From Xiphias gladius (Eukaryota; Chordata; Actinopteri; Istiophoriformes; Xiphiidae): DNA of 64,000 bases. This document shows, piece by piece, positions 13,800 through 26,194 of the stretch. Made by a program: the position numbers and the translations under genes. The notes beneath the pieces were generated by a model. That model ran no database searches, was not told where the DNA came from, and saw nothing but the letters and a program-made list of their open reading frames with translations. Each line of letters starts with the position of its first letter. Positions within the stretch are counted from its first letter, which is position 1. The stretch covers positions 17,653,001-17,717,000 of the forward strand of contig NC_053422.1 in NCBI RefSeq assembly GCF_016859285.1. The letters are read 5' to 3'.

Positions 13800-13807
13800 G
13801 TGTGTGG
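13670..13807. repeat. (GT)n compound microsatellite
   Basis: GT dinucleotide tract with GAGT/GTAT interruptions. The central run is nearly pure from about 13733 to 13793. The long open frames here on both strands are artefacts of the repeat. Confidence 0.97.
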
Positions 13808-15212
13808 AGCTGTGATGAAATATTTATGTGTGTTTATATGCATGTATGCAAGTAAGTATGTCTTGAGTGATTGTGTCAATTTGGCTGCAGCTGATCTCTC
13901 TCTCCTCTGTCATCACTGATTTTTAAAAAATTAGGATGAAAGCGAGGCTGGATGCTGCCAACAAGAGCAACTCTGACCTCTGAGCCCTCAAGTCTCAATT
14001 TAAGACCAAACGCAGCTTAAAGAAATACGTGAACTCTCTCCTTCACGATCAACGATCTCACCAATCTGATTCAAATTCTGTAAAAATTTTGTTTTGTACA
14101 TAAATGGCAAGCATGTGAACACCAGTCCCAGAGTTTTGTTTTTCAGATTTTGAATGATCACATTTCCTTTTACGCTTTTAACTTGGAGCAAAATAAGGTA
14201 TACAGACTCCAGGACTATAAACACTACATCAAAGTTTTTAAGTTACTGTTACTCCAGGGAGGCTCCCTTGGACAAAAAGCGGCCAATGCGTCACACACAC
14301 TCACTGAGCACTGTCTAAATTGGCTTGTTGGTCAGTAGGGATGACATATCTAAACCTTGAGTTATTTCATAACACATTCTCATATCTCAATAAAGAAATG
14401 ACACCACAAAAACGTAATTACAGTGATAATCAGAGACTAGTGCAAACGCTGACCAAAAAAAGACTTTTTAAGAAGCGAAACCTTCCAGCCAATGAAAGTA
14501 ACCAAAAGTCATATTCCTTCTTTTCACTGACACTCTTATTAACCTCTCAACCGGCACCTGTCCCATAAACAGGTCTCTTTTACAAAAGTGTGGTGAGCAG
14601 TAGGGTGGGAAATATAAAATAAACCAAAAGAGTGGATGACAAAATTTGTCGACCATCAAATATTTTTACATACCTTTTATAATAATGTAGGTTTCCCTGC
14701 AAAAGTGTCTGGTTGTTTTTACTTGCACATTATTGGATTTTAGAATGATTTTTGTGTCTATGTGATCAGGTTTCTTGATTTAATTTCTTGATTTATGTTA
14801 ATAAGTAACTCTCATGTGGTTATTTTATCCATGAACAGCATCTCATTTGAATATTTACTGTATCACGATAAGTATTCATGACACAAAATTACATATATCG
14901 CAATCGTAGATTATATTTATATACTCTCACTCAGCCACTTAACATTGTTCAGACACAGAGAGATTTATTTTTAATTCTTGCCCGGATCACAAAATTTCCA
15001 ATCATAAAATATATTGCATGCTGATTGACAGGGAAATACTGTACCTATGCGCAGGACATTGAAAATGTTAATATTTTTCTATTTGATGTTATAGAGTAGT
15101 CAAAAAAAATTAAGTTAATGATTTGAGTATTTCCTGAGTACTATCAAGCAGATAAAGATTATTTAGTATCGCAATAAATAGGGGGATACACACATACAGT
15201 CTACATACATTT

Positions 15213-15380
15213 AGGGCTGCAACTAAGAAATTATTTTTTACATATTCCTGTCTTCATCTGATGATTGTTTTCTCAGTTATACAGATAATTGCTTGGTCTA
15301 TAAAACATCAGAAAATAGTGAAAATATACCCCATGCAATTTTCTAAAAATCCAAAGCAACATCCTCAGATTGTTTTTCTT
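15213..15380 (+). repeat. 'Gggctgcaacta' interspersed repeat, partial copy
   Basis: It begins 'tttagggctgcaactaagaa', then 'tcagttatacagataattgc', then 'ttggtctataaaacatcaga'. This is the signature of a very abundant percomorph repeat with palindromic character. Further copies in this window lie near 32850, 40370, 47670, 51797, 54940 and 62755. Confidence 0.65.
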
Positions 15381-15796
15381 GGCCTTTTAATATTCTTTTT
15401 ACTATTATATAAGATAAGGAAAGCCGGTCAGTGCCAGTCAGTGTTTGGCATTGCATGGAGAAACATGGAGAACACTGAAGATTCAGTGGAAGAATTCATC
15501 TTCATGTTGATGTTACAATGAGCTCTTTTTTTGTTAGTCCTCAGTGGGATACATGTGTTATTTCACTGCACGCATTTTCTCGCAGCTCTTTAACACCCAG
15601 TGCAGGCACTAACATCCTGTGAAGCGCTCGCATTGAGCAACTGGTGGAAGCAGTGTGCTCAAATGTGGGAGAAACCAACACTTTGACAACACTTTGTCAA
15701 CCAATTGTTTTTGTGTGTATGTGTTGTTTTTGGAAGCGATACTGTGTCTGTGTGCATCACACACCCGTGTGTACGGTGCATTTGTTTGTTGTTATC

Positions 15797-15964
15797 GTTT
15801 TCACCCTCTGAGTCTGTGTGTCTGTGTCATCATGGCAAAATGTGCTCCTGGAGACACCTGCCAAAGTACTCAAAACCTTCTCTGTGGTAGTTTCCACAAC
15901 AGCAGGTGTCTCCAGGACCACATTTTACCATGATGACACACACACAGACTCAGAGGGTGAAAAC
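15797..15964. repeat. Long near-perfect inverted repeat (hairpin)
   Basis: The left arm (15797-15861) and the reverse complement of the right arm (15902-15964) differ only by one 2-base indel in the GT run and two substitutions. They are separated by a 40-base loop. The outer ends read 'gttttcaccctctgag' and 'ctcagagggtgaaaac'; the inner ends read 'ggagacacctgc' and 'gcaggtgtctcc'. In RNA it would form a stem of more than 60 base pairs inside the adra1b primary transcript. It could be a small non-autonomous element, a recent inverted duplication or a small-RNA precursor. Confidence 0.9.
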
Positions 15965-16411
15965 AAAACCAGCCACGTTGTCGCAGCTGGTAACGACTAC
16001 TGAGTACTCATGACTCAGAATGTCAACATGTTGATGGGCATCATGGCTGATGTGATCCCATTGTTGCAAGATGTTCTCTTGTTTTTTTGTAACATTTAGC
16101 TGGCTGGCCCTAATGCTCCGGGGGGTAATTGAAATGCTTTTTGAAGGGGAAAAATAATGAGAGAGCTAAGTGTCAAGTGATGCAGAAGATAGTAAGTGGC
16201 AGAGCTGAGCTGGAGGGGCCACAGGGCAGCAGGGGTGAATGCAAGGGTCCGTGGGATGTCAACCCAATTTTCCAAAAATAGCTTCATGTTATGGTTTCAT
16301 TGAAAGCAATCTGCGGGTGCAATAACACTTCTGTCCTCTTAGATCAAGACATATTAATCATATTTATGAGTGTGTTATGAAACAGGGTGTGTGAGTTTTT
16401 GGAGAGCAGAT

Positions 16412-16414
<3 letters not shown>

Positions 16415-16497
<83 letters not shown>
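16415..16497. repeat. (GT)n microsatellite
   Basis: About 41 GT units without interruption, inside the adra1b intron. Confidence 0.98.
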
Positions 16498-16498
<1 letters not shown>

Positions 16499-18406
16499 CT
16501 TTTATAGGCTACTTTTTGAGACAAATTTCAGACTAAAGACCTGTTAATTGGGGACGGCTTGTCCAAGTGGCTCCAAAGCTGATTTTTGAAATTGTGGTTA
16601 AGGTCTCCAGGAAATTAATGCAAGTGTATGTAATGGCCCAAAAGTGTGTGTGTGTTTGTGTGTGCGAGAGAGAGAGAGCGTGCTCCACATGGCACAGAAA
16701 AGGCATTACTTCTTCCAATTAATGAGAATAACAGGATGCCTTGTTTTGTTAAGATGTTCCTGTGCTCCATAGTTAGATGTGTGCGCATGTGCCTGTCCTC
16801 AGGAAGGAGGTGCAAACACTTCTCTTAGCAGAAGCAGTGAGAGCGCCAACAATAGCCCTCCCACAGCTATCTACATGCCATAGTCTTACAGCCAAGCCCC
16901 TCGCATCCTTTCACAATAAACAATCTTCAAGGGGACAAAAATGGACAATGTTCACAGAAAACTTAAACATACAAACATGTACCACATCTGGCTACAGGAT
17001 GGCGTGTAGTCAGTCCGTTAAAAAGTCAGTCAGTCCTGAACTTTTACCCTGTGGTTGTATAGAAAGGAGGCACAGGCCCATGCTCGCAATGTCCCACCTT
17101 TTGGTCTCTGTAGGGCCCTCCAGATGTGGCTCCCTTCTTCCCCTTTGCCCGCCTCCCTTCCTGGGAGGCAGGCAGAGCGACACAGCTGTGTTTGCCCTTG
17201 CAAATGCCACTGTTATAGCCAATAAGAGATGCCTATAAAACAAGTGCAGCTTCAGACTATAAATATATTTTTTCTGAAGCCCCTCCACTCCTAAACCAAG
17301 AGATTTCAGTGTGAGAGAGCCCGTACTTTCTGCCCTACACAAGCTTTCCTCACTAGCAAAGACCAATAACATCAGTTTGTTACAATTTGCAGAACTTGGG
17401 TCTGTCGCTCCAATACTCCCACACTTTAGATGATCCTGTGTGAGATTTTGTAGCTGCAGCTTGTTTTCCAGGGAATCCATGCTTTGACCGGGCGCAGCCA
17501 TCTGTGCGACACGCCATTGTGTAATCGATTGCGTCAGCTGCATGGATGAGTCGACTGTCGTTTAATATTTGTCTTTTTATGTTTCTCGAGAACCGCTTAT
17601 CGAAAACACTTCACAGTCGACACTGCACTTCATTGGGTCCTCAACAATACACACGTGAAGTCTGAAGTCGATCGGATGAGACAGAAAGAGATTTCTCCAT
17701 TTATTAGTAGGATAATAAGTTTGACTGTTTGTTGGATGAAACATGTAATTCGTGGCAAATTTTGATGGGAATTTTTCACTTTTTAATATTTATTGAAGCT
17801 TGAAGAAACAGATAAAAAATGTGTTGGGGAACTTGGGATCTTGGTATCCCAGCATCACACAGCTTTTTACTCAAGAGCATTATTATTACAGTTACTAATG
17901 TTATCTAATGTTGAAAAGATTTGTAGATTAATCAGTCAATACAACTTAATCCACTGATTAGCTCAATATAATTTTAGATAATTACCAATTAAAAATACAA
18001 AAGATTTGATGGTTAGTTCAGCTTCTTTTTTTCACTGGTTTGTCCTTTATTTGTGGTCAGTATGATAATAATAGGATAAAAGAGAAAAAATTGGATTAAG
18101 GATGTAGGCAGTTATCATTATTTTCAACCAGGTACTGTCAAAGACAGTGTGATGGACAGAGAGAGAGACACAGAGAGAAATGTAAGAATGACCATGTTTT
18201 AATTCCACTTTAGTCTGAATCCCAATTACAGGCATAACTCACACAGTTATGTAATCACATTAAAGTGGCTGTCAAGAAGCGAAAATAGCATGTGAAAATA
18301 CCAGGCACTAAGAAGAAACCCATTCATCTATAGTACAGGAGGCCAAGACACATTCAGACAGCATTCTCTGGTTTCATCTCACAGTCTGGCAGCCAGAGCA
18401 CGCACG

Positions 18407-18408
<2 letters not shown>

Positions 18409-18483
<75 letters not shown>

Positions 18484-18485
18484 AC
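18409..18485. repeat. (CA)n microsatellite
   Basis: About 35 pure CA units followed by 'cata cacac', within the adra1b intron. A (GT)n tract of opposite sense lies close by at about 18645-18675. Confidence 0.97.
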
Positions 18486-20019
18486 TCATTCCCTTTCTCT
18501 CACTCTCTCACTCAAACACACACACACACAGCTATATTGCTGTCATTTAGGAAACACTGAGTTAAATGAAACTTGGAATTGACATTTCCTCATTTTATCA
18601 CACAATCATTTTAATTTATGTTGACTGGAGTATGGTGTGCATGTGTGCGTGTGTGTGTGTGTGTGTGTGTATGTGTGTTTTATCTGGATCCTGAATGGAA
18701 AACTAGACCTTGTGTGATCTCAACTTTTCAGAGTTGCAAGTTTTTGAATATTTTCCACTATTAAAAAGGATGCAATTCCCCCATACCTGCAGCATCTCAC
18801 CCCAAGGCTATGTATGATATAATGTACTTTGTACCACTTAAGATAATTGTTAAAGCTTGTTATCTTCATGAAGAAACAAGCTGAGTTGTCTGTGTGTCTG
18901 CCTATAACATCTAACTAGAGGTAATTTCCCACTTAAAATCCTGAGATTGTTGCGCATTTCCAGTCTCTCCAGGAATGTGATATTAATTTAAGAATGTGGG
19001 TTGGTGTAACGAAACACAGTTTTACTCACATCTTCCCACACACACTCACACAGTCTTTCGTTCTTTCCCACTAATCTCCCTTAAACTCAGTCAATCTGTG
19101 CTCATTAATTCCCTGTTTTTATCCTCAGGCTTCCCCCTCTCACCTCATTAGCTTGTAAGATGGTCTTCCTCTATTTAAGCTTGGCCACAGTAGGTGAAAA
19201 AGCACCAAAAGGGTAGCATAATGCAATTTAGCGAGTGCAGGCTACACTCCCTCATTAGCATGCGTGACAAACCTGCTTCAAAATTTTTTGCAGTGTTGTC
19301 GTTTCCATCGTTAGGGGTAACTAAGTTTTGTTGAGTCTTACTAACACACATATGCACAAACAACTTCAGCTATGTACCTCTATAAATGTTTTGCACCAAC
19401 AACACTGCTTGACACTATCTGCAAGTCGACAAAGGGAAAGTTTGTTGGGGTGACGCAACCTCCATAACCTCTCAGAGAATAGGCTGCCATTTCATTGCAA
19501 TTGAAATGTCTTTTCTCAAGGCAGCAAATCTCTCCCACAGTGTATCTATATAAAATGGAATTTAGGGTCATCCCACTCTCTCTGTATTCTTATGAAAGTG
19601 CTTCATATGAAGTGTAACTAGGAAGCACTGGGAATGAGGAAGGACTGGGAAGATCCTCCTACGTACAAGGGCTTCCTTAATGGTAAACATTGTGTGGACT
19701 TGACCATCCTCTCTGGTCTTTCATTCTGTTGCTTTACGTTCTGCCTGCACACAGACACAGATTGTAAGGCTCTGTTATTCCTTATCCATGCTGCCACCTA
19801 CTGGGTAAAATATAACCTGCAATCACAGACAGGATCAACAGCCAAACGCCGGACTCTCAATCAATTATGAGCTGGAATGCACTGATACGATACTGCCCTC
19901 ATTAAGCAGATCAGGTTACCGATATCATGTAAACAATCCATGCTGATTACATCCTTTTCATCTATGTCATTTCAAAATTTGGTATTTCCATTATCATCTA
20001 GCCATCTCCTGGCTCTAGC

Positions 20020-20125
20020 TCTCTACTAAACATAATGAGAGGAGAGTGGTATTGATCTTCTCGTCGAACTCTTGGCAAGAAAGCAAACAAGCATATTTCT
20101 CAAAATGTTGAAGTATTCCTCTAAG
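20020..20125 (-). repeat. Foldback-repeat fragment next to exon 2
   Basis: 'gagtggtattgatcttctcg' followed by 'aactcttggcaagaaagcaa' and 'cctctaagggg' matches, in reverse, the end of the percomorph 'ttagcttagcat' repeat. The same text appears at about 27718-27770. Confidence 0.55.
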
Positions 20126-20215
20126 GGGTTAATTTGAGGTTTCTATACAAAGCCATCGGCCACTAATGATTGAATGCAGTACTTCCATTTTCCCTCTCTA
20201 TTCTGCTGTCCCCAG

Positions 20216-20781
20216 GGTCTTTTAATGTGAACCTGCGCCCACCTGATCTCCTCTTCAAAGTGATCTTCTGGCTGGGCTACTTCAACAGCTGCCTGAACCC
20301 CATCATCTACCCTTGCTACAATCGCGAGTTCAAGCTGGCCTTCATTCGCATCCTAAAATGCCAGTGTCACCAGCGTAAACGTCCCGGCTGGAGGGCGTAC
20401 AATTACCGCTCCTCCAACTTCAACTCCTCTGGAAACTCACGCAAAGGCTCTGCGGATCACAACTCCAGCTGCTTGAACGGCAGCCAGCGCACTCTGCCAT
20501 CCTCTGCCAGTCCGAGCCCCAGCTACCTGAGCAAGGGTCTCCCACCTTGCCCCGAGGGGGAAACATTATACATCTGGGGGGCAACCACCCCAACTCCCTC
20601 CACACCTAATCTGCTGCCTGGCAGCCCGACAGAATGCCAGCAGAGAGCTCTGAGAGGGGAGGTAAGAGGAGGGAAACCAGCTGAGGAAACTACTGGTGGT
20701 GTTTTCTCTTTCTCCTTTGGGAAGAACAGAGACAAGGGAGAGATCAACAAAGACAGCATCATGCCTGAGGACAAGGTGTGA
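20216..20781 (+). CDS. adra1b: Alpha-1B adrenergic receptor, coding exon 2 (TM7 and tail)
   Basis: Completes codon 325 (Gly) and encodes residues 326-512, ending TGA at 20779-20781. It starts after the acceptor 'gctgtccccag'. TM7 carries 'WLGYFNSCLNPIIYP', with NPIIY at 352-356, followed by the 'NREFKLAFIRILKCQC' helix 8, whose Cys373 and Cys375 are likely palmitoylated. The cytoplasmic tail contains 'SCLNGSQRTLPSSASPSPSY', nearly the same as the ADRA1B tail block and absent from 1A and 1D. This is the best single proof of subtype. The tail is rich in Ser/Thr, consistent with regulation by GRK and PKC phosphorylation in the family. It ends DKV rather than the mammalian GQF. Exons 1 and 2 join in frame, 973 + 566 = 1539 bases. 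Confidence 0.96.
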
Positions 20782-21380
20782 CTGTTAAGTCTTACTGAGC
20801 TGTGACTTGTTCATTCCTTACAGGATTAAAGTCACTTACAGAGAATGGGTGTAGGATTTCAAACATTGCTGTGAATGGATTGCTCCATTCACTGTACATG
20901 GTCCCATGATCATTCATCAGTCAGTGGATTGTCATTGTCATAGTGGTCAGTGTAAGGTGAAGAAAACTACGTATTGACTATGCTGCTGTATCACAGGTAT
21001 TTTTCCTATTTTACTGTATCTGTGGTTGACCTAGACAGGAAGGTTTTTTTTTCCATGGACAGTAATGGGGTTGAAGAGACCTAATAAGAATCAATGTTGA
21101 GACTGGAAAGACCCCAGTGCATGCATTTTGATTAAACAATACCGAAATTCAAAGGGAAAAGGACATTATTTCAGAAAAGAACTGTATCCAACACAACCAT
21201 CCCTTCACCCCTTTCAGTTAAAAATCCATTTCTGCCCTGTAAAAAAAACTGAACATGACAAAAAAAAAAAAACCTGACTAATGTAAAATGTGTGATAAGA
21301 CAAATGATCACCTTTCTGTTGCAGTCACTTGATATCTTCATGGTATGTTGTGGAAATAAAGTTTAACCCGGTTTATCTGC
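20782..21380 (+). other. adra1b 3' UTR (putative)
   Basis: About 0.6 kb of non-coding sequence between the stop codon and the first good polyadenylation signal. No repeats were recognised. Confidence 0.6.
21355..21360 (+). terminator. adra1b polyadenylation signal AATAAA
   Basis: Canonical hexamer in 'tgtggaaataaagtttaacc', 574 bases after the stop codon. Confidence 0.65.
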
Positions 21381-21918
21381 TGTGCGCACAATCATCAGAT
21401 ATCATCTTATTTGTATGTTTGATGTTCAAAAAGTTCTGAATATCAATATTAGAAATGTGATTGATACATGAATAAACTTAGAAGTTGCTCAAATGCTGCT
21501 TGGAGGCAAACTCTTAATCTCTCTGTAACTCTACTTTCTGGATGTGAAAGAACTTTCACCATTATATGCAGTACTATCACAGATGTTAAGGTTAACGGTG
21601 ATAAAAGACCAGCAGTGGATGTTATTTGTTTAAAGGAGACATACATTATGAGTGAAGAAATGGGCACAGTTTTTAGTGTCTTAGGTAAAGAGCAAACATT
21701 AGGCCGTTATTTAGAGGAACATGTCCAGGGAGCACAGATAAATATGAGGGTTAATTGCTCATGTAGACAGGGACCTTCAATCACAGCTCAGCCATAAGGC
21801 ATCTAACTGTATATAACTACCTGTTCACTTACCTCATGGCCCACTAACTCATGGTACATGCCAGTTAATCATTTACTCCTGATGGGCTTTGTTATGACAT
21901 GGATCAATACTGGACATA

Positions 21919-21991
<73 letters not shown>

Positions 21992-22180
21992 CAACACACA
22001 GAAACAGACAAATATAAGAGAGAGTGTGGTATACATTACAGGACGTCCAACCTCATTTGGTAAGGAGCAGAAACAGGCTTAGATCAACCAGTAAGACATG
22101 CCCTCAGAGGAAAGAAGAAGCATCCACTTGATGGATTTATATTGATTTGCTAATGGCTAGGTTCTTGTTTCTTGTGCATC
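21381..22180. other. Intergenic, CA repeat only
   Basis: A 109-codon plus-strand frame (21468-21797) shows no recognised motif. Otherwise only the CA microsatellite at 21921-21988 stands out. Confidence 0.5.
21921..21988. repeat. (CA)n microsatellite
   Basis: About 34 pure CA units. Confidence 0.98.
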
Positions 22181-22189
22181 AAGATTTCT

Positions 22190-22896
22190 AGCCCAGGGAC
22201 TAACATTTCAGAGAACCAGTGCCTCACTAATGATGCATCCTATGCCTGCTCCTACCTATCCCCGTATTTGTCATCATAGGAAATCTTTTCATCATGGCTG
22301 CAGTGGCACGTTTCCAAAGACTCTGGACACCCACCAATGCTTTTGTGGTTTCCATCGCAGTGGCAGACTTCCTGGTTGCAGTGCTGTTGATGCCTTTCAG
22401 TCTCCATGGTTTCATGCTGTTTGCCTGCGGGAAAATTTTCACGGCAGCCAAGAAACAAGCGAGGTGGATCCATGCAATCGAGCACCATACTGGGCAACTT
22501 CAGATGAACCTGAGCCCCACGAGGAATGACTCTACCAGACAAGTCCAGGCCCACATGGAGAGATATCCTCTGAAGAAGGAAAGAAAGGCTGCTAAGACAT
22601 TGGGTCTGATAATGGGGGTGTTCCTGTTCTGTTGGCTTCCTTTCTTCTGCACGAACGTGGTCCATCCTTTGAAGGGCTACAGTCCCCTGGTCCTGGAAGC
22701 TCCACTGTGGCTTGGATATGCTAACTCTTCACTGAACCCCTTCCTCTGGGCCTTATTCAACAGGAAGTATCGTCACATTTTTTTAGCCATGTTAGACTGT
22801 GTCATTCTGAGAAGGCAGTTCAGAGCAAGTTTGGACTCCTCACACTTTGGTAGGAAAACAGACACCGTTGTTATCTTGGAGACCATTTCAAGATGA
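22190..22896 (+). pseudogene. Aminergic/trace-amine-like GPCR pseudogene lacking TM3-TM5
   Basis: Clear rhodopsin-family text: 'VIIGNLFIMAAVARF' (TM1), 'WTPTNAFVVSIAVADFLVAV' (TM2), 'ERKAAKTLGLIMGVFLFCWL' (TM6) and 'WLGYANSSLNPFLW' (TM7), ending at a TGA at 22894-22896. Between 'LMPFSLHG' and 'FMLFACGKIFTAAKKQA' (about 22412) the rest of TM2, TM3 with the amine-binding Asp, DRY, TM4 and most of TM5 are absent. In normal receptors the second block is the end of TM5 and start of loop 3. The deletion keeps frame, leaving a 200-codon ORF from the ATG at 22294. Just upstream an N-terminal-like piece with a glycosylation site ('TNISENQCLTNDASYACSYL') is in another frame, implying a 1-base loss near 22257. 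The NPxxY tyrosine is Trp. It resembles TAAR, D1-like and H2 receptors; I cannot choose among them. Confidence 0.82.
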
Positions 22897-25800
22897 TTAT
22901 TGTGTATTGACCTGATAATGTTAGCCAATTTCTTTATTGGAAGGACATTTTTTTGTTTTGCTTTACCATAACCAATCAATAGCGAGTTACACGTCAGTCC
23001 TCCTGACAACAGATTTTACAAAGAATGGTCAAAATCGGTGCAGAAGAGATCGAGATACCCTGACTCTTAAATCCTAATATGGGTCAACCTCCAAAAACAC
23101 TTAATCCTACATGTCCCATGACTTGATAGCATCTTTCATTAGAATCTCCCATCCTGGTAGATGCCAAAGTTTTTTAAACTACTACTATCTGTTTTACTTA
23201 CTTTACTTTACCCTGATGACAACCTTGGTAACATCATTTCAGAATCACAGATGATATAATACAACGGTTGTCATATGTCGAGAAGTACACTTTATGAGGA
23301 GGAAACTGATCTTAATATGGATTAAAAAAACATAAAATCTAAATAATAGTGGAGTTCTCCTTTCAAGTTCTAATTACAGCAACTTGTACAGATAAATTAA
23401 TCTCATCTATCTCCAATCTCTATATTTCATGAATGTAGCTAGGTAGCAGAAAGAAGACCTTAATCCCACCAGCTAAGGTTTGATTGGTCAGTTGTTTCTC
23501 TAACCGGTGGTAACAGCCATCAATGGGACAACACCAGACATTTCTGTAGATCGCACAACTGTGAGCTAGGAAGGCAAAGTTTTCCTATGACCATATACTG
23601 CAAAAAATACCTAAAAATACATGCAAGGTTTAATCACACTCATTTAACTAAATAAACAAATTCATTTTGAAAAGACAAATATGGCTTGTGATATCTTTGC
23701 GCTGTTAAAGAATGCCCATTTTGTTGTCATGGAAATGGTTCCTCTACATGCACTTTACCAGTGAATAGGTACATGTGGTACAGTGATGAATTGTCCTTTA
23801 ATTCCCTCAATGGCCCAAGTGCCTCTCTAACGAACACATATTGGGCCTAATTACTTTCATCGTTTTTACTCTATATTTTTGTTGTTTTTGTTTCTGCCAC
23901 TGCTGCTGTTACTGTTAGGTATTAAACCAAATTTACCACACTGACACAGAAGCATAAACCCATCTCTGTGACAAAGCGTTGGGACATAACAAGAGGCAAC
24001 TTTATCAGAAGTCAGGGGAAAAATTCAAGAGGCCCCAAGCCGGCCCAGAGTTTGCACTAAGTGGTTTAAATTGATGTGAACGCCCATCCATGCAGGTGAG
24101 ACTACAAATAAAAACCTTGCTATTTGATCAAAGAATTTGTGCTTGACAATGAAGAACCAATAAACAAATCTAACTACACATTCTGCTTATGAGGATGTGG
24201 ATATGTGCATTGTAGCTTTGCTCTTTAAGCACACTGTAATGGTCCTTGTATCTTTTGGTGATTCGATCTTATTTTCAGAAACGGGTATTTAAAGAAATGA
24301 GTGGTTATTTGATTTTCATTGGAAAATACAAAAATTAAAAATGAAATACGAGGAGTTTTTCTTTTTCATCCATCTCAGAACATGACAACATGGACCTTTT
24401 CTCGTTTCTGTTTTCTGGTGGTTTTATTTTTTGGTATACAAAATGGAAAATGAAAACCAAACCATTTGTTACAATTTCGCTCATTGCTTTTTGACCATGA
24501 AAAAGAAAAAACTTTTTTTTTTTTAATAGACTACCCCCAGAGGAAAAACAAATTACTGAAGGAAATCTACCAACCATTTCATTTCTATTTTTTCACTTTA
24601 AAATTGAAAGTTTTGAATTTGAAAATTTCAACTTTTAACCATTCCATTTCTTTCATTTACTGTACCCATCTTTCTTTTTTCCCTTCTTTCCTTTCTTCTT
24701 TCTTTTATTCTTTCCTTCTTTCTTTCCTTCTCTCTTAATCAACACACCTATGCAGGTGTTCAATGTCAGCATTAACCTGTGTAATGTGTATTAAGTTAAC
24801 TTTAACAGAGAAACAGAAACACTGTCACTAGCTAGCTGTTAACCTTGTCTGTTAGTGCTTCGCAGGAAGCATCTTGGTCTGTCAAAGGTTTTTTTTGCTG
24901 AAAACAGCTACCTACTGCAGCTGGAAACCAGACTGATGAGCTTGGAGTCATGAATCCAAAACAATGAGCTGAAAGACATTAAAACCCTCTACGTAGAGCT
25001 GAAGAGAAATGCAGAGTCAGGGGAATAATACTCTCATCAAAACAAGTGATCCTTTTCATATTACACATAGTCATTTTATCCATTGTTATAGAAAAAATAT
25101 TGATTTTAAATGAATGCTATATATTATTATTAATAATAATAATAATAATAAATATAATGATTATAATCAGTATACTGATATGGCCCATGTGGTTTTCCCT
25201 AACTGGTAAAATCATGAATAAATGTGTCTTTAACTTCATAGTCTGACCTTTTTTTTTACTTGTATTAATTATCATTTATCATCATTATTTTTTAAATAAA
25301 AAGGGTATTATTTTCATTATCAGATTAAATAAATCAATGACATAAATTTTCATTTCAACTCCATAAACCTGTGTTAACAGTTTGGCATTTTATCCTGATT
25401 CTTTGATTCTTTGATCATCTTATCCTCAACAAATACTTATTTCTTTGATGAACACTGGGCTTAAAATGACCCAAACGAACAACTCAACAACTTTTCCATT
25501 TTTCAGTGACTTGAGTATCACAGGTGAAATTCCAGTGACCTCCATTCTGTGTAGATGTTTGTGGAAAACTTTGGCCTAAAAGAGTACACCACCAATTTAG
25601 CACTGCACTCCTATAACACTGTCAGACTCACGAAGGAGGACAGTTTTTAAAAAAGGATCCAAGGTTTTGAACGCTGTATAGGATGTAGTTCTCCTAAATA
25701 CTCATCATATATACAGTACAGTAGTCTTAGCATACTTCACCTGTATATCACCAGTTAGATCATCTGAAATAAGATGCAGACAAAATAAAAAAGGATATTT

Positions 25801-26194
25801 GGCTGATTTAGTGGTTTGACGTCTTGCATTCATAACTCAAGACAATAACAAGGCATTTCAGCCTAATAAGAGTGGCACATAGGTAGAATAAGTAGAAAAT
25901 GTTAATATTATTTTATAACCACTTAACTTTTTGAGTTGCACATGTCCACACTGGTCCAGATTCATTTCCGAGTGCAAGCATGAAGTTAGTGTCTGGATTG
26001 ACTGGCTCCTGACATTTTCAATGATTTTCAATTAACAATTTTAAGAAATTTGGGTCACTGCTTTCAAATCATATTTTTTTATCCAACTAGGTAAACAAAA
26101 TAAATATGTGTTGATAATCTAATTTAATCAAAGACATCTTCAGACAGGGAGCCAAAGAGAAATATGGGGGCTGCATTTTGCCAAAAACATAAAA
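22897..26194. other. Intergenic, AT-rich
   Basis: No coding block recognised. It contains a polypyrimidine CTTT tract (24668-24736) and an (AAT)n run (about 25123-25152). Confidence 0.5.
24668..24736. repeat. CTTT/CCTT polypyrimidine tract
   Basis: Imperfect tract built of 'tttctttc' and 'ccttcttt' units. The open frame across it is a by-product of composition. Confidence 0.85.

Larger units (their letters stand above)
11727..20215 (+). other. adra1b intron 1
   Basis: An 8,489-base intron (GT at 11727, AG at 20214-20215) sits at the position conserved in alpha-1 receptors, after TM6. It holds GT/CA microsatellites, an interspersed repeat near 15213, a long hairpin at 15797-15964, a possible repeat fragment around 17560-17700 ('gagaaccgcttatcg' type), and a foldback-repeat fragment ending about 90 bases before exon 2. 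A 177-codon minus-strand frame at 17010-17543 matches no family I recognise and is probably chance. Confidence 0.85.

Noticed and set aside
13427..13919. Open frames of 85-150 codons rich in His/Thr or Cys/Val on both strands
   Set aside because: They are translations of the GT microsatellite, which has no stop codons in these frames.
15261..15521. 86-codon ORF
   Set aside because: Lies inside the gggctgcaacta interspersed repeat.
17010..17543. 177-codon minus-strand ORF in the adra1b intron
   Set aside because: No domain, no splice context and no codon-like pattern that I can recognise. Part of it may be repeat.
22252..22665. 137-codon minus-strand ORF over the GPCR pseudogene
   Set aside because: Antisense shadow; only the plus strand carries GPCR motifs.
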